Source: Anaerolineales bacterium UBA4826 (GTDB lineage Bacteria > Chloroflexota > Anaerolineae > UBA4142). From it: DNA of 24,561 bases. The notes beneath the pieces were generated by a model. That model was not told the origin of the DNA. It did no database searches and worked only from the letters and a program-made list of their open reading frames with translations. How positions within the stretch are numbered: the first letter of the stretch is position 1; every line of letters begins with the position of its first letter. The translations under genes were made by a program, and so were the position numbers. Of this stretch, positions 6,836 through 14,275 are shown one piece after another. The DNA is taken from the NCBI GenBank assembly GCA_002400365.1, contig DHFK01000170.1, positions 1-24,561 on the forward strand. The letters run 5' to 3'.

Positions 6836-7611
6836 CGGAACAAATCCTCCAAAGACTGCTTGGAAGCCAGAAGATTGGCTTCGCCCTGAAATTCGAATTC
6901 CAGAAGCCCGGTGTAGCCGATCTGGACGAGTGCCTCGACCAAGCCCAGCCAATCCACGGTACCCCGCCCGACCGGCAAGTGTTGATCGGCGGATCCGTCA
7001 TTGTCGTGAACGTGGACGAGTTGCAAGCGCTGCCCCAGGCGCAGCACCGTATCGCGCAGAGAAATGTCCGCCATGTTCGCGTGCCCTACGTCAAGGGTGA
7101 TTCCCAGTTCGGCGATCTCTTGCAGCAATTCGAAATGGCTGCTCATGTTGACGAACCCGGGAGCATAGGCCTTCGACTGCATGTTTTCCAGCGCGATCAC
7201 CACGCCGTGTGCTTGCGCATCAGCACAAATCTCGATCAGCGCTTTACGCTGCAAGCGTTCTCGCTCAACACAGGTGGCGCGCTCGGCGTCAGGGCAGGGT
7301 GTAGGATGAACGGTGATCAATCTTGCGTCCAACTGCGCTGCCAGCGCGATAGCGCGGTGCGTTTCTTGGATCGAAGCGGCGCGCACCGCGGGGTTTGGAT
7401 CGCCCAACGCGATTTTTCCCGCCGACGTGTGGATGAGATACTCTAAACTGCGCGCGTCGCGCCATTCTCGCAACGCGCGCATCCGCGCGGCGGAAATCTC
7501 CGGCAGCGGATACGGACAGTCGAGGGTGAAACTGACAAAGCCGGGCGGTATTTGCTGCGCTTCGACCCAACGTGCCGGGTCTTGGGCAGCGGATTTCATT
7601 CCGAATCTCAT
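6832..7611 (-). CDS. Xylose isomerase-like TIM-barrel (sugar epimerase/isomerase family)
   Basis: A 259-residue AP-endonuclease-2/xylose-isomerase-like TIM barrel, a family of metal-dependent sugar isomerases, epimerases and inosose dehydratases. Metal-site segments are visible: ARLITVHPTP (strand with His), VVIALENM (Glu), LGITLDVGHANM (Asp and His), LVHVHDNDG (His-x-His-x-Asp), and a final LEFEFQG with the last Glu. The order and spacing fit the family. The start is uncertain. The ATG at 7611 (MRFGMKS) fits the fold, while the frame can extend to a GTG at 7644, which would place the start inside a repeat. It sits between the two permease genes and overlaps malG by 4 bp, so it probably acts on the imported sugar or a derivative. 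The exact reaction is unknown. Confidence 0.83.
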   Translation of the reverse strand: MRFGMKSAAQDPARWVEAQQIPPGFVSFTLDCPYPLPEISAARMRALREWRDARSLEYLIHTSAGKIALGDPNPAVRAASIQETHRAIALAAQLDARLITVHPTPCPDAERATCVERERLQRKALIEICADAQAHGVVIALENMQSKAYAPGFVNMSSHFELLQEIAELGITLDVGHANMADISLRDTVLRLGQRLQLVHVHDNDGSADQHLPVGRGTVDWLGLVEALVQIGYTGLLEFEFQGEANLLASKQSLEDLFR

Positions 7612-7620
7612 AGAAAACCC

Positions 7621-7654
7621 GCGTGAATCTGCGTCACGCCTCACGTCTCAGTAC
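7621..7654. repeat. Short TCACG-type heptamer repeat with one inverted copy
   Basis: On the + strand TCACGCC (7634-7640), TCACGTC (7641-7647) and the degenerate TCAGTAC (7648-7654) run in phase, and GCGTGA (7621-7626) is an inverted copy able to pair with TCACGC. The array includes the malF stop (7648-7650, minus strand). It resembles the 12479 array in unit but is far shorter, so it may be a remnant. Confidence 0.5.
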
Positions 7655-8520
7655 GCCATCTCCTGCCCGAACAATCGCCGCTGCACCAACGTGATCACTA
7701 CGACCGCGACGAACAACACATACCCGACCGCGGCTGCCATTCCCAACTCGCCGCGCTCCCACGACTGGAATAGGTAAAAGGCGACCGTGCGCGTGCTGTC
7801 GGCGGGTCCGCCGCCGGTCATCACGTACACCTGCTCGAACTGCTCCAGCGAGGCGATAAAGAGGAGGATGCTGTTGAGCAACACCGCCGGGCGCAGCAGC
7901 GGTAGCGTAATGTGACGGAAAAGCGCCCAGCGATTCGCGCCATCCACGCGCGCCGCCTCGTAGAATTCCGGGGAAATCGCCTGCAAGCCGGCGAGAAAAA
8001 TGAGCGCGTAATAGCCCATCTGTTTCCAGACGTTCACCAAGACGATGGACGGCATCGCCAAAGCCGGGTTGCCCAGCCAGTCCTGCATCGGCAGCGCGAG
8101 CGAGGCGACAAAGGCGTTGACCAAACCGAGTTCGCCGCCTTGCAGGATCCACTTCCACAAGAGCGACACAGCCACCCCGGAAGTCACCACCGGCAGGTAA
8201 AAGCACAAGCGGAACCAGTGCCGGCCCCGAATTTCCACGTCGAGCAGCAGCGCGATGGCGAGCGAGACGAGCATCGTCGCGGGCACGTTGAGCAGCGTAA
8301 AGTAGAGTGTGTTGCGGACGGTATCGAAAAAGTACGGAAAAGTCAGCAGCCGCGCATAGTTCGCCAAGCCAACCCAGGTGTGACCGCCGAGACTCTTCCA
8401 ATCGTGGAAACTCATCCAGAAAGCCATCGCCGCCGGATAGAACAGGAACAAGCCCAGGACGATCATCGCGGGCGCGAGAAAGAACCACGCCGATAACTGC
8501 GTCCTTAGTCGCTTAGTCAT
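7648..8520 (-). CDS. Carbohydrate ABC transporter permease, MalF type
   Basis: A 290-residue CUT1 sugar permease with six transmembrane segments. It opens with FFLAPAMIVLGLFLFYPAAMAF, has the EAA loop EFYEAARVDGANRWALFRHI followed by TLPLLRP (about residues 198-223), and the typical VYVMTGGGPADSTRTVAFY segment. It pairs with the MalG-type protein downstream and the lipoprotein encoded upstream. The first six codons (MTKRLR) are made from two octamers of the adjoining repeat array, so its N-terminus was probably shaped by the repeat. No Shine-Dalgarno is visible in the array immediately before the ATG. In the family, the N-terminal tail is tolerant of such variation. The sugar is likely an alpha-glucoside, by context. 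Confidence 0.93.
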   Translation of the reverse strand: MTKRLRTQLSAWFFLAPAMIVLGLFLFYPAAMAFWMSFHDWKSLGGHTWVGLANYARLLTFPYFFDTVRNTLYFTLLNVPATMLVSLAIALLLDVEIRGRHWFRLCFYLPVVTSGVAVSLLWKWILQGGELGLVNAFVASLALPMQDWLGNPALAMPSIVLVNVWKQMGYYALIFLAGLQAISPEFYEAARVDGANRWALFRHITLPLLRPAVLLNSILLFIASLEQFEQVYVMTGGGPADSTRTVAFYLFQSWERGELGMAAAVGYVLFVAVVVITLVQRRLFGQEMAY

Positions 8521-8670
8521 CTAGTCTTATAGTCGCGTAGTCAGTTAGTCCTGTAGTCGTATAGTCGAATAGCCCTGTGGTCTGGTAGTCGCGTGGTCGT
8601 GGAGTGTTGACCATGTGACTACCAGACTAGGTGACTAGGCGACTAGACGACTATGTGACTATCCGACTAC
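8503..8670. repeat. 168-bp array of 21 phased octamers with inverted arms (core AGTC/GACT)
   Basis: Reading the + strand from 8503 in steps of eight gives 13 units of form NNNNAGTC (nine exact, four with one change), one spacer unit (8607-8614), then seven units NNGACTNN (all exact). There is no phase slip over 168 bases. The flanking four bases differ from unit to unit. The centre folds into a continuous 19-bp stem (8580-8598 with 8609-8627, two G-U pairs, 10-nt loop), and outer AGTC/GACT cores remain in register. The array covers the malF start and first six codons at one end, and the TAG stop of the binding-protein gene (8667-8669) at the other. Confidence 0.93.
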
Positions 8671-10079
8671 TTGAGCACTTGGTTCCCCAGTTTTTCGATG
8701 TTCGCCAGCGCCTGTTCGGGCGTGATGGCGCCGGTGTAAGCCTTGTTGAATTCGGGTTGGACGATGTTGTTGTGGACATCGCCCCACTTGGGAGTCGGGA
8801 TGGGGACGTTCCCATACCCCAACGATTCGACGAACGGCTTGTAGAGCGGATTTTCATCGAACCATTTGTGAGTCAACAGCGACTTGCGTACCGGCAGGCG
8901 GAAGACGAACTTGGTCGCCGGGATCAGGATTTGCATTTGCGGTTCGGTGTTGGTGAGATAGTCAATCAGTTTCCACGCTGCCTCCGGGTTCTTTTCGGTC
9001 GCCGGGATGACGAGCAAGCCGGAGCCAATCGTGGTCGCCTTGACTTTGGGAGTCGGCAGGACCGCCGTGCCAACTTCAATGTCCGGCACATTCTTCAGGG
9101 TCGAAGCCACCACCCAGGGTCCGAGCAACCACATCGCGACCCGCTTGCCTTCGAACTGCGCGCTCAGTTCGCCACCCCCGGTCGAGGTAGCTTCCGGCGG
9201 CGCCACCTCTTTGAGTTTGAGGTAGAACTTGAGCGCTTCCAGACAGGCAGGGCTGTTGAGCGCGACGGTCTTGGCATCCGGACTCATCAGTGAGCAACCG
9301 TTCTGCCACATGAAGGTGTAGATCATCCACGCCTGATCGTGACCTTGCTTGCCGACCAGACCCCAGCCGTACTGCTTGCCATCGGCAGTAGTCAGTTTCT
9401 TGGCATAGTCGTACAATTCGTCCCAGGTCTTGGGCGGCTTGTTGGGATCCAGCCCGGCGGCTTTGAACATGCCCTTGTTGTAAACGAGCGCCATGCTGTG
9501 CGCGAACCAGGGAACGGCGTACTGCACCTTGCCATCGGCGCTCTGGCCCAACTTGTACACCGGCTCGTAAAAGTCGTTGCGCTTGTCTGCCGCCCACTTG
9601 GCGACGTACGGCGAGAGATCGAGCAAAGCATTCTGCGGTCCAAACTCTGCCACCCAGTCTTCTGGCATCATCATCACGTTGGACGCTTTGCCCGCCAAGA
9701 TGCTGCTGATCACTTTGGCTTTCTCCGGCATCGAGTCCACGATCTCGACGGTGATGTTCGGATTCGCCTTCGCAAAGCCATCAATGATCCCTTTGACCAC
9801 TACACCGCGCTCGGAAGTGATCCCCCATGGCTCCTGGAAGGTGAGCTTGACCGGCGCGGGCGGCTTGGTCGGCTCTGGAGTGGCGGTCACCACTTTCTCG
9901 ACGACCTTGGTCTGTTCGACCACTTTGGTCTGTTCGACGACCTTGGTCTGTTCCACCACCTTGGTCTGCGGGATGATCACCGTTTCCTTCACCGGCGGCG
10001 GAGGCGTCGGCGCGGCGCAGGCGATGACCAAGCCCAGCACGAGCAGCGTCAGCGCGGTCAGGCCAAATAACTTTTTCAT
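8667..10079 (-). CDS. Sugar-binding lipoprotein of an ABC importer (SBP family 1)
   Basis: A 470-residue extracytoplasmic solute-binding lipoprotein that captures sugar for the MalF/MalG permease. The ATG at 10079 is chosen because AAAGGAG lies about 10 nt upstream and a lipoprotein signal peptide follows directly: MKK, a hydrophobic core, and lipobox VIAC with C21 as the lipidated residue. An upstream in-frame ATG at 10163 has AGGAGGG with no spacing and would bury the signal. After C21 comes a Pro-rich linker and four TKVVE(Q/K) hexapeptides (about residues 39-62), a flexible membrane tether. The binding domain follows with typical features such as AVPWFAHSMALVYNKGMF, PPKTWDELYDYAKKL, and EGKRVAMWLLGPWV. 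Its stop lies within the octamer array. Confidence 0.93.
   Translation of the reverse strand: MKKLFGLTALTLLVLGLVIACAAPTPPPPVKETVIIPQTKVVEQTKVVEQTKVVEQTKVVEKVVTATPEPTKPPAPVKLTFQEPWGITSERGVVVKGIIDGFAKANPNITVEIVDSMPEKAKVISSILAGKASNVMMMPEDWVAEFGPQNALLDLSPYVAKWAADKRNDFYEPVYKLGQSADGKVQYAVPWFAHSMALVYNKGMFKAAGLDPNKPPKTWDELYDYAKKLTTADGKQYGWGLVGKQGHDQAWMIYTFMWQNGCSLMSPDAKTVALNSPACLEALKFYLKLKEVAPPEATSTGGGELSAQFEGKRVAMWLLGPWVVASTLKNVPDIEVGTAVLPTPKVKATTIGSGLLVIPATEKNPEAAWKLIDYLTNTEPQMQILIPATKFVFRLPVRKSLLTHKWFDENPLYKPFVESLGYGNVPIPTPKWGDVHNNIVQPEFNKAYTGAITPEQALANIEKLGNQVLK
9894..9965 (-). repeat. Coding tandem repeat, four 18-bp units (TKVVEQ)
   Basis: Within the binding-protein gene, 18-bp units encode TKVVEQ three times and then TKVVEK. 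The units differ at synonymous sites (GTG/GTC, AAG/AAA), so the peptide rather than the DNA is conserved. It forms the spacer between lipid anchor and ligand-binding domain. Confidence 0.85.
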
Positions 10080-10195
10080 CGTGTCATTCTCCTTTGAATC
10101 AAACGGCGGTTGTCCGCCAATCCTCACTATCGTTTCGACCCCATCGTCCGTCTTGCGTTTCATCCCTCCTTTCCGCTCGACCCGCCTTGCCCCCG

Positions 10196-12451
10196 CTACG
10201 TGAGGTTTTGTCCAGGCGTCAGGTCAACAGTCTCAAGTTTGCCTCGATGATAGAAGCGAAAGAATAACCGTTTCCAGTGTGATGGCAGCCGCGCGGTCGC
10301 CGACCAGTCCGTAGGCGTGACCTTCAGCCCGCCAAAGCCGAAGACGACCGCCTGCCACAATCCGCCGGCAGAAGCGGCATGCAAGCCGTCGTCGGCGTTG
10401 CCGCGCACGTCCAGCAGGTCGGCGCGCGCCGCGCGCACGAAATGCGCGTACGCCGCGTCGCGCAGGCCCAACTCGCACGCGAGGATCGCGTGGATCGCCG
10501 GACCGAGCGAGGAGCCGTACGTATGGTCGGTGCGCGGCGCGTAATAGTCCCAGTTCGCCTGCTTGGCGCGCGCCGCGTACGCATCTCCCAGCAGGTAGAG
10601 CAGCATCAGCACGTCCGGCTGTTTGAGCACTTGGTGCGCGTTTGCGCCTTCGATGCCCAACACGACCTGCATGGATTGTTGACGCGGCTCGTACTCCGCA
10701 AGGTCAACGTCTCGAAGATCGAAGAAACCTTCATGTTGCTCGATGAGCCCCGTGGCGTGACCTTGTCCGATGTAGAGTCGCTCGGCGATCTCAGCCCAAT
10801 GCGCGAGACGCGCCGGTGTCAGGTCCAGGCGCGCCTCTAGTTCATCGGCTTGGGTCGGGCGCGCGGTCTGCAACCACGCCAGCGTATCACGCGCGGCTTG
10901 GAGATTCCAGCGCGCCATGCCATTCGTATACGCGTTGTTGTTCACGCTGTGATGATATTCGTCGGGACCCATCACGCCGTTGAGCGCGTAGCGTTTCAAG
11001 CGCACACTCCATTCGACGCGGCTCTCCCAAAAGCGCGCGGTCTCCAGGATGATTTCCGCGCCGTAATCGGCGATGAAATCGTCATCCCCCGTAGCGCGCC
11101 AATAATGCCAAATTCCATACGCTACATCCGCTGAGATGTGGATCGCCTGATCGCCCGTCCAGATTCGCACCGGCGACCTGTCCTGCCGATGCGGGACCCA
11201 AACCGGCGTGACGTCGTCGCCGGTGTCCGCGCTCTCCCACGCGTACTGCGCGCCGGCATAGCCGCCCGCCGCTGCCTTGCGTCGCGCCGCGGCAAGCGTG
11301 CGATAGCGATACAGCAACAAGTTACGCGCCCGGCGCGGCTGGGTGTAGATGAAGAAAGGGAGCATAAAGATTTCAGTGTCCCAAAAGACGTGCCCGAAAT
11401 AGGCAGAGCCGCTCAGCGCTTTTGCCGGGATGCTGACGCGATCGTCGTGGCGCGGCGCGGCGGCTAACAACTGGAACATGCTAAAGCGCACGGCGCGCTG
11501 CGCTTCGTCGTCTCCTTCGATGAGGATGTCAGAAGTTGCCCAATACTTTTCCCATTCGGTCTGATGGGCGGCTAGGAGTTCGGCGTACTGGCGAGCAGTC
11601 TGGAGAAACCCGTTTTCTGTACTCTTTCCGCTCAGATCATTCGTGGTTTCCAAGAAAACGGGTTTCTGGGAGGAAAGCAAACGTCCCAGGTGTTGCAGCG
11701 CGATCTGGCGCGGCTCGGCGTCTTCGCGCGAAGAATAGAGCGTCACGAGTTTGTCCGCTGTCAGCGTTTGCCCCTGGCACACGCGACCGCGCGCGACCAG
11801 AGTGGGACAGCCCGGGCAATCCATCGCCGTGATTTCTGCTTCCGCGCCTCCGTGAACGATTAGGGTCGCCGCTTCCGCCAACTCGATGCGCGAGGCGCGC
11901 GTACGGCTATGCAGCCAGATGCGATTGTGTTCGCTTCCTTGCGCCACGGTGTCCCAGTGCATCAAGCCGCGGTTGTCAACATGCCCATCCAGGGCGGCGC
12001 GCAATTCAACCTCGCCGTCCAAGTCCAGTGGCGTGACCTGACAGCGTAGAACCAGAAGATGCGGATCAGCCAGACTGGCAAAGCGCTCGAAACGCAAGTC
12101 AACGGTACGTCCGCCCGGACTGCGCCAACGTACCTCGCGACTCAACACGCCGGTTCGCAGGTTCAACGTCCGCCGATAGTCGAGCAGGCGCCCGCGCGCC
12201 AAGCCAAACTGCTCGCCGTTGATCGAGATGGTTAGCGAGAGCCAATTCGGCACATTCGCCAATTCGGTAAAGGCGATCGGAATCGCATCATACACGCCGT
12301 TGACTAGAGTAACCGGGCGCGTCTCGGGATAGCCCTCCTCGAACGCGCCGCGCGTGCCCAGGTAGCCATTGCCGATGGTGAACACGGTTTCTTGGCGATG
12401 CAGTTGCTGCGGGTCAAATGCTGTTTCGGTGATAAGCCAGGTGTTGTCCAT
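10196..12451 (-). CDS. GH65 family disaccharide phosphorylase
   Basis: A 751-residue glycoside hydrolase family 65 protein, an inverting phosphorylase that splits an alpha-glucoside with phosphate to beta-glucose 1-phosphate plus sugar, in the cytoplasm. The order is an N-terminal beta-sandwich starting near IGNGYLGTRGAFEEGYP (residues about 26-42), a helical linker, an (alpha/alpha)6 barrel with VFWDTEIFMLPFF, the catalytic general acid in NGVMGPDEYHHSVNNNAYTN (E498), LKQPDVLMLLYLLGD, and SLGPAIHAILACELG, which lines the phosphate site in relatives. Length is normal (about 750-790). Beta-phosphoglucomutase encoded just upstream matches the beta-anomer product. No Shine-Dalgarno is visible before the ATG. 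Maltose, kojibiose, nigerose or trehalose are all possible substrates and cannot be told apart here. It ends 117 nt before the binding-protein start. Confidence 0.92.
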   Translation of the reverse strand: MDNTWLITETAFDPQQLHRQETVFTIGNGYLGTRGAFEEGYPETRPVTLVNGVYDAIPIAFTELANVPNWLSLTISINGEQFGLARGRLLDYRRTLNLRTGVLSREVRWRSPGGRTVDLRFERFASLADPHLLVLRCQVTPLDLDGEVELRAALDGHVDNRGLMHWDTVAQGSEHNRIWLHSRTRASRIELAEAATLIVHGGAEAEITAMDCPGCPTLVARGRVCQGQTLTADKLVTLYSSREDAEPRQIALQHLGRLLSSQKPVFLETTNDLSGKSTENGFLQTARQYAELLAAHQTEWEKYWATSDILIEGDDEAQRAVRFSMFQLLAAAPRHDDRVSIPAKALSGSAYFGHVFWDTEIFMLPFFIYTQPRRARNLLLYRYRTLAAARRKAAAGGYAGAQYAWESADTGDDVTPVWVPHRQDRSPVRIWTGDQAIHISADVAYGIWHYWRATGDDDFIADYGAEIILETARFWESRVEWSVRLKRYALNGVMGPDEYHHSVNNNAYTNGMARWNLQAARDTLAWLQTARPTQADELEARLDLTPARLAHWAEIAERLYIGQGHATGLIEQHEGFFDLRDVDLAEYEPRQQSMQVVLGIEGANAHQVLKQPDVLMLLYLLGDAYAARAKQANWDYYAPRTDHTYGSSLGPAIHAILACELGLRDAAYAHFVRAARADLLDVRGNADDGLHAASAGGLWQAVVFGFGGLKVTPTDWSATARLPSHWKRLFFRFYHRGKLETVDLTPGQNLT

Positions 12452-12478
12452 GGTGAGACGAGAATTCTAGGAGAGGGA

Positions 12479-12556
12479 GTACGTGATTCGTGATACATGA
12501 TGCGTGACGCCCCGCGCGGAACACGCACCACGCATCACGCATCACGTTTCACGATG
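12479..12556. repeat. Heptamer array with inverted arms (core CACG/CGTG)
   Basis: Left arm: four heptamers NNNCGTG at 12479-12506 (GTACGTG, ATTCGTG, ATACATG, ATGCGTG). Centre: 15 nt (12507-12521). Right arm: five heptamers CACGNNN at 12522-12556 (CACGCAC, CACGCAT, CACGCAT, CACGTTT, CACGATG). The arms are reverse complements at the CACG core and partly at the variable bases, so a hairpin can form. The right arm includes the last codons (KRDA) and the TGA stop of the beta-phosphoglucomutase-like gene. Confidence 0.9.
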
Positions 12557-13191
12557 TCGTTCAGATGTACGCTCTCCAAACTCGCGAAGACGAGATCGGC
12601 ACTTCCCACCCGCGCCGTGGGACCGAGCCCGACGACACGCATCCCCGCCGCGCGCGCGGCTTGTACGCCCGCCGCCGCGTCATCCACGACGACGCATTGC
12701 TCGGGCGGAACGCCGAGTTGTTTTGCCGCGTGCAAAAAGAGATCGGGCGCCGGGCGTGCGCGCGTGACGCTGTCGCCGTCGGTCAGCGCATCTACCAGAC
12801 TCGCGATGCCCAGGCGTTCGATGACATCGCGCGCGTTGCGGCTGGCTGATGCGATCGCAACCCGGATGCCCGCGCGTCGCAGTTCCGTTAGTAGTCGCGC
12901 GGCGCCCGGCAGCAAATCGTTTGGCGTGAGCCGTTGAATCATTTGCCGATAGTATTCGTTCTTGCGCGCCATCAGCGCTTCGGCTTGCTCCTCGCTCACC
13001 GCTCTGCCGCGGAGCAGGAACTCTAGCGACTGTCGCCGCGAGACCCCGCGCAAGCGCTCGTTGTCCTCGCGTGTGAAAGCCAAGCCCTCTTCGTCGGCGA
13101 GGCGCTTCCACGCTGCAAAGTGCAATTCGGCGGTGTCGGTCAAAACACCGTCGAGATCAAAGATCACTGCGCGGATCGAGCGCGCGCTCAT
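12535..13191 (-). CDS. pgmB: Beta-phosphoglucomutase-like HAD phosphatase/mutase
   Basis: A 218-residue HAD-superfamily enzyme expected to convert beta-glucose 1-phosphate to glucose 6-phosphate, linking GH65 phosphorolysis to glycolysis. Motif I FDLDGVLTDTAELH has the aspartate nucleophile D12 and acid/base D14. The cap helix has RGVSRRQSLEFLL. Motif II is IASASRNA, and motif III/IV is ARPAPDLFLHAAKQLGVPP then VVVDDAAAG. Two usually invariant positions are altered conservatively: Arg146 where beta-phosphoglucomutases have Lys, and Asp170 where Glu is usual. The ATG at 13191 overlaps the lacI stop (ATGA), so the frame extending to 13566 is a shadow of lacI. The last four codons lie in a heptamer array. 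Another sugar-phosphate substrate is possible. Confidence 0.88.
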   Translation of the reverse strand: MSARSIRAVIFDLDGVLTDTAELHFAAWKRLADEEGLAFTREDNERLRGVSRRQSLEFLLRGRAVSEEQAEALMARKNEYYRQMIQRLTPNDLLPGAARLLTELRRAGIRVAIASASRNARDVIERLGIASLVDALTDGDSVTRARPAPDLFLHAAKQLGVPPEQCVVVDDAAAGVQAARAAGMRVVGLGPTARVGSADLVFASLESVHLNDIVKRDA

Positions 13192-14222
13192 CCCGGCACT
13201 CCCGCGCCGCTGGACGCGCGCGCGATCAGACGCGGCGGCAGAAGCACGCGTGGCTCTTCCAGCGGCTCGCCGCGAACGAGTTTGATGAGCATCGCGACGA
13301 TTTGCTGTCCGATTTCCCAAATCGGTTGGCGCAAAGAAGTGAGCGGTGGACGCAGATACTGCGCCATCGGCACATCGTCGAAACCGACGACTGCAATGTC
13401 CTTGCCCACCTCCAAGCCGCGTTCCTGGATCGCGTTCATCGCGCCGATTGCCATCAGATCGCTGAGCGCAATGATCGCGGTCGGTCGCTGAGCGGTGGGC
13501 ACGTCCAGCCATTGTCGCGCGGCGGTCTCTCCAAACTGCGCCGAATGTTCGCCGCGCGCGATCCACGACGGCTCAACCGATCGGCTCGCCGCTTGCATCG
13601 CTTCGAGATAACCGCGCACGCGAAACTTGCCGGTCAGCGAATCTTCGGGCCAGCCGATGAGCGCGATGCGCTGATGCCCCAGACTCAAGAGATGTTCGGT
13701 TGCCGCGCGCAGTCCCGCCGCGCCGTCAACGTCCACGTACGGAAAATCCCACTCGGGGTTTGCGCGCCCAAAGGCGACGAAGGGAAAGCCGGTGTCCAGG
13801 AGGTACGCGATGCGTTGGTCGCCGAGGTTGGTGCTGGAGAGGACAAAGCCATCCACACGACCGGAGAAGATCAGTTCGCGATAGACTTGGATCTGAGCAT
13901 GATCGGGGGGGCAGGGAAATGGAAGCAGGTGATAGCCGGATTTTTCAGCGGCTTCGACCATGCTTTGCAAAAGTTTGTCCAGGATGGGATTGAACTGATC
14001 CGGGGGAACGGGTCGCCAGGAATAGCCGAGCATGTGGCTGGCGCGCACGCGGAGATTGCGCGCGGTAATGTGCGGACGATAGCCGAGGTCGTGAATGGCT
14101 TGCCAGATCCGCTCGCGGGTTTCGTTGGAAACCTGCGCCTGACCGTTGACGACCTTCGAGACAGTCTGGTAACTGACTTGGGCTCGCGTTGCAACATCCT
14201 TGATGGTTACGCGACTTGGCAT
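13188..14222 (-). CDS. LacI-family transcriptional regulator of the sugar operon
   Basis: A 344-residue LacI/GalR repressor. The N-terminal helix-turn-helix is VTIKDVATRAQVSYQTVSKV (residues about 5-24) with the hinge helix region ARNLRVRASHMLGYSW. The periplasmic-binding-protein-like effector domain follows, with IALIGWPEDSLTGKFRVRGY and DIAVVGFDDVPMAQYLRPPL near the end. The ATG at 14222 is chosen because GGGG sits six bases upstream and family N-termini begin 4-5 residues before the HTH; the frame extends only to a TTG at 14234. Its own promoter carries a double palindromic operator over the start site, so autorepression and control of the entire downstream operon are expected, relieved by a sugar effector. 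It overlaps pgmB by 4 bp. Confidence 0.94.
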   Translation of the reverse strand: MPSRVTIKDVATRAQVSYQTVSKVVNGQAQVSNETRERIWQAIHDLGYRPHITARNLRVRASHMLGYSWRPVPPDQFNPILDKLLQSMVEAAEKSGYHLLPFPCPPDHAQIQVYRELIFSGRVDGFVLSSTNLGDQRIAYLLDTGFPFVAFGRANPEWDFPYVDVDGAAGLRAATEHLLSLGHQRIALIGWPEDSLTGKFRVRGYLEAMQAASRSVEPSWIARGEHSAQFGETAARQWLDVPTAQRPTAIIALSDLMAIGAMNAIQERGLEVGKDIAVVGFDDVPMAQYLRPPLTSLRQPIWEIGQQIVAMLIKLVRGEPLEEPRVLLPPRLIARASSGAGVPG

Positions 14223-14241
14223 CAGAATCCCCAATAACTGA

Positions 14242-14275
14242 TCTAGGCGAACGTTCGCCCGAACGTTCGCCTAGA
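14242..14275. promoter_or_regulatory. Double LacI-type operator over the lacI start site
   Basis: A 34-bp region that reads as its own reverse complement except for the central CCC/GGG. It contains two LacI-type palindromes: GGCGAACGTTCGCC (14246-14259) and CGAACGTTCG (14260-14269), centres 12 bp apart. Both have the central CG typical of LacI-family operators. It begins at the -10 box and covers the predicted transcription start. Confidence 0.85.

Noticed and set aside
5849..6889. Long + strand frame of 346 codons
   Set aside because: It is antisense to the MalG-type permease, which has clear motifs. The frame is rich in Arg, Gln, His and Asp as expected for a shadow, and has no recognisable domain.
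8503..8670. CRISPR array
   Set aside because: Units are 8 bp, with no 28-37 bp repeat and spacer structure, and orientation reverses at the centre.
9339..10070. + strand frame with repeated 'LFDHLGLFDDLGLF' pattern
   Set aside because: It is the complement of the TKVVEQ-coding repeat in the binding lipoprotein; the regularity is inherited from the real gene.
10105..10118. Small hairpin GGCGG-TTGT-CCGCC before the binding-protein gene
   Set aside because: Only five base pairs and no T tract; too weak to call a terminator or riboswitch.
12535..13566. Longer N-terminus for the beta-phosphoglucomutase-like protein
   Set aside because: The extra 125 residues are antiparallel-free shadow of lacI in another frame. 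The HAD motif I needs the start at 13191, which overlaps the lacI stop as ATGA.
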